14,826 nt of DNA, from positions 1 through 14,826 of the forward strand of contig DAOTVZ010000120.1 of assembly GCA_034436045.1 (NCBI GenBank), written 5' to 3'. Below the pieces are notes generated by a model, which saw only the letters and a list, made by a program, of their open reading frames with translations, was not told where the DNA came from and searched no databases. Positions 1 to 8,805 of this stretch are shown piece after piece; position 1 is the stretch's first letter, and every line of letters starts with the position of its first letter. This DNA comes from H111-94 sp034436045. GTDB taxonomy: Bacteria; Chloroflexota; Ktedonobacteria; Ktedonobacterales; Ktedonobacteraceae. The translations under genes and the position numbers were made by a program.

Positions 1-162
1 ATTGCGCGCGTGGGCGACGAGGTGATTGATGGCAGCGTGCGCTACCGTTTAAGCGCCTTGCAGCGTCGGTTGCTGGATGGTGTCTCGGAAGTGCAAAGCG
101 ATCTCTTCTCCGAGGTATTCGGCCCGCCCCCGCAGGAGTCGCAGGAGCAGGCTCAGGTATAA
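1..162 (+). CDS. atpH: ATP synthase delta subunit, C-terminal fragment
   Basis: This is the last 53 codons of a gene that begins upstream of the window; the frame is open from base 1 and stops at TAA 160-162. The delta subunit sits on top of the F1 head and forms part of the peripheral stalk that ties F1 to the membrane sector. The fragment contains a VGDEVIDGSVRYRLSAL stretch, which matches the conserved C-terminal delta/OSCP pattern (V-G-D-x-x-I-D-G-S-V-x-x-x-L). After that comes a helix and a short Q/E-rich tail ending EQAQV. Its place directly before atpA agrees with the usual atpH-A-G-D-C order. The N-terminal helical domain is outside the window, so total length and any fusion with the b subunit cannot be judged. 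Confidence 0.9.
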   Translation: MARVGDEVIDGSVRYRLSALQRRLLDGVSEVQSDLFSEVFGPPPQESQEQAQV

Positions 163-245
163 CTCAGTAATACGGGTAGCGTGTAACAGATAGATTAAAT
201 AGAGCAGAATAAGGCGCGTGATGCAGATTAACAAAACAGGCCGAC

Positions 246-384
246 GTAGGGACGTGATTTATCACGTCCTACCTGTTGCTTGTGTCGAGGGTGGGTGTGG
301 GCTAATGCGTTTCCAAATGGCGTTTGTCCCAGTGAAATCACACCGGTCAGTCAGTAGCTCGGATGTGATAAATCACGCCCCTAC
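246..384. repeat. Inverted-repeat element (REPIN- or MITE-like) between atpH and atpA
   Basis: Two 24-bp segments, 246-269 and 361-384, are inverted copies of each other, matching at 22 of 24 positions. Both start, reading inward, with GTAGGG followed by a CGTGATTTATCAC core. Each end is also palindromic by itself: 246-272 folds into a stem with one bulged G, and 352-386 has matching CAGTAG/CTACTG outer arms. The 91 bp between the ends carries no ORF that looks real. No target-site duplication is visible in the flanks. The architecture fits a REPIN (paired REP sequences) or a short non-autonomous element. The rest of the 163-425 gap holds only the atpA ribosome binding site; no clear promoter was found. 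Confidence 0.6.
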
Positions 385-425
385 TGGATATCTTCATTAC
401 GTGTTCGTTTTCAGGAGGAAAAGCG

Positions 426-1991
426 ATGGCATCTTGGGCTGATGAAATCAGTGCCATCATAGAGAGAAACATCGCTGGCTTTGGTGCAAGTGAAACCTCG
501 ACGGCAAGTGTTGGCACCGTCATCGCGGTACAGGATGGTATCGCTCGCATCTATGGCCTGCAGGATGTTAAGTATCTCGAACTGGTAGAATTTACACGAA
601 CAGGACTCTATGGGCTGGCTTTTAACCTGGAAGAAGAGACGGTGAGCTGCCCCATCCTGGGTGACTATACTCTGATTCATGAAGACGACGAAGTGCGCAC
701 CACCGGACGTATCATTCAGGTGCCGGTTGGCGACGCGCTGCTGGGTCGTGTGGTCAATCCGCTCGGTCAGCCGCTGGATGATCGCGGCCCCATCAATACC
801 AACAAATTCCGCCCGGTCGAGCGTGTGGCTCCCGGCGTCATCACCCGTCGCAGCGTAAATACGCCTGTGCAGACGGGTCTGAAAGCTATCGATAGCATGA
901 TCCCCATCGGTCGCGGTCAGCGCGAACTGATCATCGGCGACCGCCAGACCGGCAAGACGGCTATCGCCATTGATACCATCATCAACCAGAAGGGCAAAGA
1001 CCTCATCTGTATCTATGTCGCAATTGGGCAGAAGAACTCTTCGGTGGCGCGCACACGCGCTATTCTGGAGCAGTTCGGGGCGATGGAGTACACCATCATG
1101 GTCGTCGCGGGTGCCTCTGATCCCGCGCCGTTGAAGTACCTGGCCCCCTATGCCGGCTGCGCGATGGGTGAGGAGTTCATGGAAAGCGGGCGTGACGCGC
1201 TGATTATCTACGATGATCTGACCAAGCACGCCGAAGCCTATCGTAACATCTCGCTGATCATCCGCCGCCCGCCGGGCCGCGAGGCTTTCCCAGGCGATGT
1301 GTTCTACCTGCACTCACGCCTGCTGGAACGCGCTGCGCGTCTCAACGAAGACTACGGCGGTGGTTCGCTCACGGCGTTGCCGATCATCGAGACGAAGGCC
1401 AATGACATCTCGGCCTACATTCCAACAAACGTCATTTCGATTACCGATGGGCAGATATTCCTGGAAACCGACCTCTTTAATGCCGGTATTCGCCCGGCCA
1501 TTAACGTCGGTAACTCCGTCTCACGTGTGGGCGGTAGCGCACAGACGGCGGCTATGAAGCAGGTGGCCGGCACGCTGCGCCTGGACCTGGCACAATTCCG
1601 TGAACTCGCCGCTTTCGCTCAGTTCGCCTCCGACCTGGATAAAGCTACCAGGAGTCGCCTTGAGCGTGGTCAGCGCCTGACCGAAGTCTTGAAACAGGGC
1701 CAGTACCAGCCGTTGCCGGTAGAGAAGCAGGTGATGATTATCTATGCTGCGACGCAGGGCTTCCTGGATGATGTGCCTCTCGATCAGATCGCGGCCTGGG
1801 AGAGCGGTTTCCACCGCTACATGGAGGCCAACCATCCAGAGATCGGGCAGGAGATTGTGGAGAAGTCGGTCAAACAGAAGAATAAGATGTCGCAGGACCT
1901 GCTCAATCGCTTGAATGTCGCCATTGACGAGTATAAGAAGACCGCTGCGCCTGAAGCAGGAACGGCCCCGGCCACTGCTGCGGCCCGCTAG
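426..1991 (+). CDS. atpA: ATP synthase F1 subunit alpha
   Basis: This is the non-catalytic nucleotide-binding subunit of the F1 hexamer (alpha3beta3), at the cytoplasmic face of the membrane. The product is 521 residues, normal for the family (E. coli 513). The P-loop GDRQTGKT is at residues 171-178. The alpha/beta signature PAINVGNSVS starts at 357 and runs into R367, the position of the arginine finger that completes the catalytic site on beta. The RRPPGREAFPGDVFY block typical of alpha is present. The N terminus (MASWADEISAIIERNI) is the usual helix that contacts delta. The start is fixed by AGGAGG at 413-418, 7 nt before the ATG. It lies only 41 bp after an inverted-repeat element and is followed 12 bp later by atpG. 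The Q/A/P-rich tail is unremarkable. Confidence 0.98.
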   Translation: MASWADEISAIIERNIAGFGASETSTASVGTVIAVQDGIARIYGLQDVKYLELVEFTRTGLYGLAFNLEEETVSCPILGDYTLIHEDDEVRTTGRIIQVPVGDALLGRVVNPLGQPLDDRGPINTNKFRPVERVAPGVITRRSVNTPVQTGLKAIDSMIPIGRGQRELIIGDRQTGKTAIAIDTIINQKGKDLICIYVAIGQKNSSVARTRAILEQFGAMEYTIMVVAGASDPAPLKYLAPYAGCAMGEEFMESGRDALIIYDDLTKHAEAYRNISLIIRRPPGREAFPGDVFYLHSRLLERAARLNEDYGGGSLTALPIIETKANDISAYIPTNVISITDGQIFLETDLFNAGIRPAINVGNSVSRVGGSAQTAAMKQVAGTLRLDLAQFRELAAFAQFASDLDKATRSRLERGQRLTEVLKQGQYQPLPVEKQVMIIYAATQGFLDDVPLDQIAAWESGFHRYMEANHPEIGQEIVEKSVKQKNKMSQDLLNRLNVAIDEYKKTAAPEAGTAPATAAAR

Positions 1992-2003
1992 GAGAGTTGA
2001 GCT

Positions 2004-2882
2004 ATGCCATCACTCCGAGATATTCGGCGGCGTATCCGCTCGGTCAAGAATACCGCGCAGATCACCAAAGCCATGCAGATGGTGGCGAGTAGCAAGATGC
2101 GTCGCGCACAGGAGCGTGTCGAGCAGGCACGCCCCTATGCCGAGCAGTTGCGTGAACTCGTTTCCCGTCTCGCTCGCACCTCCGGCGTGGATATCGGCGA
2201 AGGCGTGGCCCTGCTCAAGCAGCGGCCCGTTCAAAACATCGGCTTTGTCTTGATGACGCCGGATCGTGGCCTGAGCGGCGCGTTGCCCAGCAATATTAAC
2301 CGCAAGGCGGCCCAATCTGCTCAGGAGTTGCGCGAAGAGTATGAGGGAGCGCCACAGGTGCAGTTTGTCGCTGTTGGACGCAAAGGACGCGACTTTGTGG
2401 TGCGTTCGCAGTTGCCGCTCATCGCCGAGTTCACCAACTACGGCGATAGGCCATCCATTAACGATGCCTCGGCTATTGCGCAGGTCGCCGTCGATGCCTT
2501 CCTCAAAGGGGAAGTAGACGCTGTGTACCTGGTCTACGCAAAATACGTAAATACGGTTACACAGCAGCCGATCACTGTGCAACTGTTGCCAGTGCAGCCA
2601 CCTGCTAGCGAGGAGAAGGAGCAGAAAACGGTCGAGTACATCTATGAACCGGACCCGCGCACGATCTTCTCGGCGCTGCTCCCGCGCTACGTGGATGTGC
2701 TGGTCTATCAGGCACTGCTCGAAACTATCGCCAGCTTCTATTCCGCGCAGATGGTCGCAATGAAGAATGCTACCGATAACGCCAACGAACTGGTGGATGA
2801 TCTGACGCTGACGTATAACAAGGCACGCCAGGCGGCGATCACCACGCAGATTCTGGAAGTTGTTGCGGGTGCATCGGAATAA
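2004..2882 (+). CDS. atpG: ATP synthase F1 subunit gamma
   Basis: Gamma is the central rotor shaft that turns inside the alpha3beta3 ring and couples proton flow to ATP synthesis. At 292 residues it is of standard size. The N-terminal helix carries the classical run RDIRRRIRSVKNTAQITKAM followed by a V-A-S-S-K-M motif. The C-terminal helix has SAQMVAMKNATDNANELVDD and then LTLTYNKARQAAITTQILEV, the conserved gamma signature. The middle is a Rossmann-like domain with more variable sequence, including an acidic EEKEQKTVEY stretch. The gene starts 12 nt after the atpA stop with GGAG (1991-1994) overlapping the last base of that stop codon, which suggests translational coupling. I see no inserted regulatory loop of the chloroplast type. 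Confidence 0.97.
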   Translation: MPSLRDIRRRIRSVKNTAQITKAMQMVASSKMRRAQERVEQARPYAEQLRELVSRLARTSGVDIGEGVALLKQRPVQNIGFVLMTPDRGLSGALPSNINRKAAQSAQELREEYEGAPQVQFVAVGRKGRDFVVRSQLPLIAEFTNYGDRPSINDASAIAQVAVDAFLKGEVDAVYLVYAKYVNTVTQQPITVQLLPVQPPASEEKEQKTVEYIYEPDPRTIFSALLPRYVDVLVYQALLETIASFYSAQMVAMKNATDNANELVDDLTLTYNKARQAAITTQILEVVAGASE

Positions 2883-2912
2883 TATAGAAGAATATTAAGA
2901 GGTAATACATAC

Positions 2913-4331
<1,419 letters not shown>

Positions 4332-4334
4332 CGT

Positions 4335-4790
4335 ATGGCAGTACGCAATGTGCCCTTGCACGTAGAAGTGGTCACGGCAGATCGCGCGCTCTACGATGGC
4401 GAGGCCGATCTGGTGAGCGCGCCCGGCATTGAGGGACGCCTGGGCATTCTGCCCCACCACGCTGCCCTGTTAACGGTGCTGAATCCCGGCGAATTGACCA
4501 TTCGCCTGGGTGATGCGGAGGAGGCCATCTTCGTCTCCGGCGGCTTCCTGGAAGTGTCCGATAACCGCGTGACCATCCTGGCCGATGCCGCCGAACACGC
4601 CGAGGAGATCGATCAGGCGCGAGCCGAAGAGGCGCGTCGCCGTGCGCAGGAGCGTCTGGCTCAAGCGCAATCGAACCGCGAACGCGCCGAGTTTGAGGCC
4701 GCGTTGCGCCGTGCGATAAACCGCTTGCGTGTCGCGGAGGTGGCAAGTCGCCGCACCCGCCGTCGCATCAACAGGCCAGTCGAGGAGTGA
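4335..4790 (+). CDS. atpC: ATP synthase F1 subunit epsilon
   Basis: Epsilon is the small rotor subunit that binds gamma and the c-ring and can inhibit ATP hydrolysis by extending its C-terminal helices. The product is 151 residues, slightly longer than the common 130-140. Residues 1-86 form the beta-sandwich domain: VEVVTADRALYDGEADLVSAP, then GRLGILPHHAALLTVL, and a FVSGGFLEV strand. Residues about 87-151 form a charged two-helix domain rich in R and E, ending in a basic tail with TRRRINRP. An IDQARA hexamer at 92-97 matches the I/L-D-x-x-R-A motif known for ATP binding by the epsilon of thermophilic Bacillus. AGGGAG at 4321-4326, inside the atpD end, serves the start, so the two genes are coupled. 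It is the last gene of the operon. Confidence 0.96.
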   Translation: MAVRNVPLHVEVVTADRALYDGEADLVSAPGIEGRLGILPHHAALLTVLNPGELTIRLGDAEEAIFVSGGFLEVSDNRVTILADAAEHAEEIDQARAEEARRRAQERLAQAQSNRERAEFEAALRRAINRLRVAEVASRRTRRRINRPVEE

Positions 4791-4791
4791 C

Positions 4792-4854
4792 AAGTAAGAA
4801 GCGGTGGAACATGCCCGCATGGTATGTTCCACCGCTTCTTACTTAAGCTTTTTT
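4792..4854 (+). terminator. Long intrinsic terminator of the ATP synthase operon
   Basis: The segments 4792-4812 and 4824-4844 are perfect inverted repeats of 21 bp (AAGTAAGAAGCGG at the outer end). Three more pairs at 4813-4815/4821-4823 leave a 5-nt loop. A run of six T follows at 4849-4854. It begins 2 nt after the atpC stop. The stem is unusually long for a simple Rho-independent terminator. On the minus strand no T run follows, so action toward the convergent gene at 4839-5105 is less certain, although the stop codon of that gene lies inside the stem. Confidence 0.88.
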
Positions 4855-5105
4855 CTCTCTTCGACCGGTTTGCTCACGACATTGCCGCCCACATCACTAT
4901 CGTCCGGCGCTATTGCTTGCCGTACACGTGGGTTTTGTTCGTCGAGTAAGGGGCTGTTCCCTGTTCCCAGCGTCTTCATCGGCTCGCTCAACTCTCTCCG
5001 CCGCGCTCGATTGAGCCGGATGATGTTGACGGTAAGCAGAAGCAACACGCCTAGAAAAATGATAAAGAGCAGCCACAAGAAGTAAATCAATGCTCCGTGA
5101 TGCAT
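4839..5105 (-). CDS. Small single-pass membrane protein, function unknown
   Basis: I do not recognise this protein. The chosen start at 5105 gives 88 residues. It opens with MHHGALIYF and a strongly hydrophobic helix at about residues 5-26 (LWLLFIIFLGVLLLLTV), followed by a basic NRARRR cluster, so the C-terminal tail is probably cytoplasmic. The tail of about 55 residues is polar, with a DDSDVGG stretch and a basic end (EERKKLK). The start is decided by AGGAG (plus-strand CTCCT, 5111-5115) 5 nt upstream; the in-frame ATG at 5138 lacks such a site and would put a polar extension before the helix. It converges on the ATP synthase operon, and its TAA (4839-4841) is inside that operon's terminator stem. 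A role with ATP synthase is possible but unsupported. Confidence 0.65.
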   Translation of the reverse strand: MHHGALIYFLWLLFIIFLGVLLLLTVNIIRLNRARRRELSEPMKTLGTGNSPLLDEQNPRVRQAIAPDDSDVGGNVVSKPVEERKKLK

Positions 5106-5110
5106 ATATT

Positions 5111-5115
5111 CTCCT
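5111..5115 (-). promoter_or_regulatory. Ribosome binding site that sets the 88-residue start
   Basis: Minus-strand AGGAG followed by AATAT and then ATG at 5105. This site favours the internal ATG over the upstream in-frame ATG at 5138. Confidence 0.7.
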
Positions 5116-5165
5116 GTTTCCCCGTGCCAGATTGCCACATAAGCCTGTCAACCATACTCCAAACA

Positions 5166-5192
5166 CGTATAGCAGGGCACATTAGATGACAA
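5166..5192 (-). promoter_or_regulatory. Candidate promoter for the small membrane protein
   Basis: On the minus strand, TTGTCA (5187-5192) is followed after 15 nt by TATACG (5166-5171), with TG one base upstream, giving an extended -10 (TGCTATACG). Transcription would start near 5159, about 54 nt before the start codon. The spacer is short, so this is tentative. Confidence 0.35.
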
Positions 5193-5588
5193 CGATTAGA
5201 TTTAGCTGAGAAATTACAGAGCGATAAAGCCGCTTTAACACACATCGTCTATAGTAATAACAGAGATGATTACCCAAATAACAATACGTCAGTGCGGTGT
5301 GATAGCGACGGTATTATTATAAGCAGAAGTGACCGGTGCCCTCGTTTGTTTCCTCATCCTTCACCGCACGGCGACGGCTGTTTGCCTTGCTCTCAGGCAA
5401 ATGGCCTACCTCTGTGGACACGACGCATGGCGCTCGTGTGAAGGAGCGAGAGGTATGCTTCCTTCGAGCCTCTCGCTCCAGGGGAGGTCGAAAGTTGCGT
5501 CCAAACGCGCGAAATACGTGTATCGTAGGGATGTATTCTTGTGGTGTCCTGCGTCTCCCGGTTCTCCGTCGCGTATCTTGCTCAGGCA
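5193..5588. other. Non-coding stretch with overlapping hairpins
   Basis: No convincing gene was found in this stretch of nearly 400 bp. The first 130 bp are AT-rich. The strongest structure is GGAGCGAGAGG at 5443-5453 with its perfect complement CCTCTCGCTCC at 5469-5479. Two alternative stems compete with it: CGCTC 5431-5435 with GAGCG 5444-5448, and GAAGG 5440-5444 with CCTTC 5461-5465. No T run follows on either strand, so it is not a plain terminator. ORFs of 96-98 codons exist on both strands here but have low-complexity, arginine-rich composition and poor start sites. Confidence 0.4.
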
Positions 5589-5597
5589 TGATATAAT
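5589..5597 (+). promoter_or_regulatory. Extended -10 promoter of the SbcC-like/NurA operon
   Basis: TGATATAAT gives a perfect TATAAT hexamer (5592-5597) with the TGn extension. No good -35 hexamer is seen at the expected distance, as is common for extended -10 promoters. Transcription would start near 5604, about 90 nt before the start codon at 5695. Confidence 0.55.
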
Positions 5598-5694
5598 CGC
5601 CTTGCATATTCTATTGCCGGTTTAGAGTGGGGTGGGAAGAATAGCGCAATGGGAACGTATTTTTTGCCTTTGCTGGAGAGTGGAGCGCGGGTTT

Positions 5695-8600
5695 ATGCTG
5701 ATTACACGCATCGAATTGGAGAACATTAAGAGTTATCGTCACTTTGCCGTCGATTTGCGGCGCGGCACCACCGCCATTAGCGGTGGAAATGGCGCGGGCA
5801 AAACAACGCTGGTTGAGGCCATCGGCTATGCTTTATTTGACTACCTTCCTTACAATCATAGCCAGTTCGTGCGCGAGGGCGAGAAATATGGGCGCGTAAC
5901 AATACACCTGATCGGTGGTGACGAACGCCCCTATATTGTCGAGCGCCGCTGCGGCTCCGGTTCGCGCTGGTATATCTATGACGTCGAGGCCAGCGATCAG
6001 GTCGATCAGCGTGCCGATGTGGTGGATAAGCTGCACGACCTCTTTGGCATCGAACGCGACCGCCCGTTAAATTCGCTGTTCAAGGATGCGCTGGGTGTGC
6101 CGCAAGGTACCTTCACCGCCATCTTCCTGGAGTCGGGCAGTAAGCGCAAGCAGACCTTTGACGCGCTATTGCAGATAGAGGATTACAGGACGGCGGCGGA
6201 TTATCTACTCAGCGTGCAAAAAATCTATGATGAGCAGAAGCGCGACCAGCAATTGGAGATGAGCCGGTTGGAGCATGAGACACGCGAACTGGATGTCTGG
6301 AAACAGCAGTTGCAGGAGGCACGCCAGCAGGAAGAAAGGTATGAGTTAGAGCAGAAACAAAAACAGCAGCAGCTTTTAATTACGAAAGAACGTTTTATTG
6401 AACTAACTGAGCAGCAAGGCAGGCTGCGCCACCTGGAAGAACGCTATCATTATCAGCGAAGCACCTATCAGAATCACCTCAGCTTGTTAAATGTGCGTGA
6501 GCAGAGCCTGCAACGGGCGCGCGCCGCGCGGCAGATCTTTGACGCCAGCCTGGCCGACTATCAACGCTATCAGCAGGCGAGCCAGGCGATGCAGCGTTTG
6601 CGCGTAGATGAGAAGGCACGCAACCAGTTACTGAATCAGCGTGCGAGTGTAGAGCGCGCTGAGATTGCCGCACAGGCACAGATTCAGAACTGGTGTGAGC
6701 GCTTGAAGGAAGTCGCAGAGGATCGCCAACGCCTTGCCCAACTGGAACCACTGGTAGCGCAACAGCGCCAGCTTGAGCAGCAACGCGACGACCTGAAGGG
6801 ACGGGTGCTTTCTTACAAGAAGCTGCTTACCGAGTGTCAACGCCTGCAAAAACAACTGACCGACTTTCGACAGAGGCAGGTGAGTTTACAACAGCGCATT
6901 GCGCAAATAGAGCCATTGCAGGAAGTGGCGGCCTTGCTGGCCGAGCGCAGCGAGACCTTGACCCGACTACGCATTGACGAGGGCAGGCGCACAGAAAAAG
7001 AGAAAGCGTTAGGTCTGGCGCAGAAGCGCCTCAAAGAGAAACAGCTTGAGCGCGAAATGGTAGCCGAGAAGCTACGCAAGGCGGAGCGTAACCTGCAAAT
7101 CATCGAAGAGCGACGACGCGAGGCGGAGGAGGTACCCGATTTGCAGCAGCGCCGTGAGCGTGTCATGGCGCAGATGAGCCGCCTGGAAGGCAATATTGAG
7201 GGCTATAGCAAGTCGCGGGCGCAGGCGGCAGGTGGCCTTTGTCCCCTGCTCAATGAAGCTTGCTTGAATATTCGTGGCAAGGGTATTGCCAGCCTGGAAT
7301 CCTACTTTGAGGGGTTGCTAACCGCCGAGCAGAGCCAACTGGCAAAGATACGGCGTGAATATGACGCGATTAACACGCGCATCGGGCAATTCAAGAAATA
7401 TGCCGATGCCCTCAGCAAGCTAGAGCAGTATATTGAGCAGCGCGATACACTGGCGGAGCAGGTGCGCAAAGTCAGCGATGAAATAGCGCGCGCTGAACAG
7501 GAGATAGCCGATCTCACGAGCGAGATCGGCCCCTCACAGCGGCTCACAAGCCAGATCAGGGAGGCCCAGCACGCCTACGACGAAAGTCAGAAGGCCAACG
7601 AGCAGATAGCCGAACTTGGTGGTCTGTACAAGCAGCTTCAATTGAGTCTGGAGCTGATTCAGCAATATGAGGCGGATTGGCGCGCGCGCAGCCACGAGGC
7701 CGAGGCGCTTAAGGGTAGCGAGGAGCAACTCAAACAGGTTGAAAGCAAACTCCAGGCTCTGAACAATCCACGCGGTCGGGCACTGGGATTACAAGAAAAG
7801 GTTGCTAAAGAGGGCCAGTATCAGCAACAGCTTCTGGTTGAGCAACAGAGGCTTGCGGATACTCACCAGCAGTTGCAGCAGTTGCAGGAGGCGCTGGCTG
7901 CTTATCAATCGCTCGATGCTGATATTGCGTTGCAAGAAGCCATCATGCGACAAAGCGAGGACGGCTATCGGCAATACTTACAAAATGAACAAGAGGCGCA
8001 GGCATTACCAGAGCGAGAACGGGCTTATCAGGAGCAGGAAGCCGAGACACGCCAGGCCGCAGAGAGCCTGCGTGATGCTGAAATAACGTATCAGCAAGCT
8101 AAAGCAGCTTTTGATGAGCAAGAGTTGCTACGTGTAGGCGAAGAAATGCGTCAGCTTGAGAGGGATCTGACCACGCTGGAGAGCAATATTAAGCATCACC
8201 AGGAGAAGATAGAGCAACTGATGCAAAAAATTGAGGTAGCAGAAGGTCTACGGGAGCAGCTTGAGGCCGCGCGACGCGAGTATCAGGCGCTGGATGATCT
8301 GCATTCCATGACCAACCTGTTCCGCTCCCTCATCAAAGAGGCTGCACCGCACGTATTGAAGGCCATGCTGAACGATATCTCGGCGGAGGCTAACCGCATC
8401 TTTAGCGAGATCATGGGCGACCGTAGCGCGCAACTCTCGTGGCAAAATGATTACGAGATCACGTTGCGCCGTCAGGGTGTCAATCGCACTTTCGCGCAGT
8501 TGAGCGGTGGCGAGCAGATGAGCGCGGCGCTGGCGATTCGCCTGGCACTACTCAAGAAGCTCTCCAACCTGAATATTGCCTTCTTCGATGAGCCGACGCA

Positions 8601-8802
8601 AAATATGGACGAACTGCGGCGCACCAACCTGGCCGAGCAGATTCGCCGTGTGCGCGGCTTTGAGCAACTCATCGTCATCAGCCACGACGACACCTTCGAG
8701 CAAGGGCTTGACAGCATCGTGCGCCTCAACAAACAAAACGGCGAAACGCACCTCTTGAGTGAGGAGGAGATACGGTTGCGCGAAGAGATAAGAGTAGGGT
8801 AA
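5695..8802 (+). CDS. SbcC/Rad50-type SMC-like ATPase
   Basis: This is a 1035-residue ABC-type ATPase with a long coiled coil, of the family that holds and processes DNA ends. The P-loop GGNGAGKT is at 30-37 and the Q-loop region GVPQGTFT has Q137. Residues about 170-500 and 530-880 are Q/E/R-rich coiled coil. The ABC signature LSGGEQ is at 936-941, Walker B IAFFDEP has D965-E966, and the switch histidine is H997 (VISHDD). Between the coils, at exact mid-protein, lies CPLLNEAC (C516 and C523), in the position of the Rad50 zinc hook but with CX6C instead of CxxC. The start at 5695 has GGAG (5682-5685) at 9 nt; an in-frame GTG at 5632 would add 21 residues without family similarity. The nuclease gene next to it is NurA-like rather than SbcD/Mre11. 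Assignment to the SbcC/Rad50 group is firm; exact orthology to SbcC is not. Confidence 0.9.
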   Translation: MLITRIELENIKSYRHFAVDLRRGTTAISGGNGAGKTTLVEAIGYALFDYLPYNHSQFVREGEKYGRVTIHLIGGDERPYIVERRCGSGSRWYIYDVEASDQVDQRADVVDKLHDLFGIERDRPLNSLFKDALGVPQGTFTAIFLESGSKRKQTFDALLQIEDYRTAADYLLSVQKIYDEQKRDQQLEMSRLEHETRELDVWKQQLQEARQQEERYELEQKQKQQQLLITKERFIELTEQQGRLRHLEERYHYQRSTYQNHLSLLNVREQSLQRARAARQIFDASLADYQRYQQASQAMQRLRVDEKARNQLLNQRASVERAEIAAQAQIQNWCERLKEVAEDRQRLAQLEPLVAQQRQLEQQRDDLKGRVLSYKKLLTECQRLQKQLTDFRQRQVSLQQRIAQIEPLQEVAALLAERSETLTRLRIDEGRRTEKEKALGLAQKRLKEKQLEREMVAEKLRKAERNLQIIEERRREAEEVPDLQQRRERVMAQMSRLEGNIEGYSKSRAQAAGGLCPLLNEACLNIRGKGIASLESYFEGLLTAEQSQLAKIRREYDAINTRIGQFKKYADALSKLEQYIEQRDTLAEQVRKVSDEIARAEQEIADLTSEIGPSQRLTSQIREAQHAYDESQKANEQIAELGGLYKQLQLSLELIQQYEADWRARSHEAEALKGSEEQLKQVESKLQALNNPRGRALGLQEKVAKEGQYQQQLLVEQQRLADTHQQLQQLQEALAAYQSLDADIALQEAIMRQSEDGYRQYLQNEQEAQALPERERAYQEQEAETRQAAESLRDAEITYQQAKAAFDEQELLRVGEEMRQLERDLTTLESNIKHHQEKIEQLMQKIEVAEGLREQLEAARREYQALDDLHSMTNLFRSLIKEAAPHVLKAMLNDISAEANRIFSEIMGDRSAQLSWQNDYEITLRRQGVNRTFAQLSGGEQMSAALAIRLALLKKLSNLNIAFFDEPTQNMDELRRTNLAEQIRRVRGFEQLIVISHDDTFEQGLDSIVRLNKQNGETHLLSEEEIRLREEIRVG

Positions 8803-8805
8803 GTT

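Noticed and set aside
411..1313. 300-codon open frame on the minus strand across atpA
   Set aside because: It lies wholly opposite the strongly conserved atpA gene and has no recognisable domain; it is a shadow caused by codon bias.
5317..5607. 96-codon minus-strand frame and overlapping plus-strand frames of 86-98 codons
   Set aside because: Arginine-rich, low-complexity products with poor start sites; the minus start lies inside the predicted promoter of the SbcC-like gene. A remnant of a dispersed element is possible but cannot be shown from this window.
5632..5694. Upstream GTG start for the SbcC-like gene
   Set aside because: The 21 extra residues do not resemble the family N terminus, and the ATG at 5695 has a better-placed GGAG.
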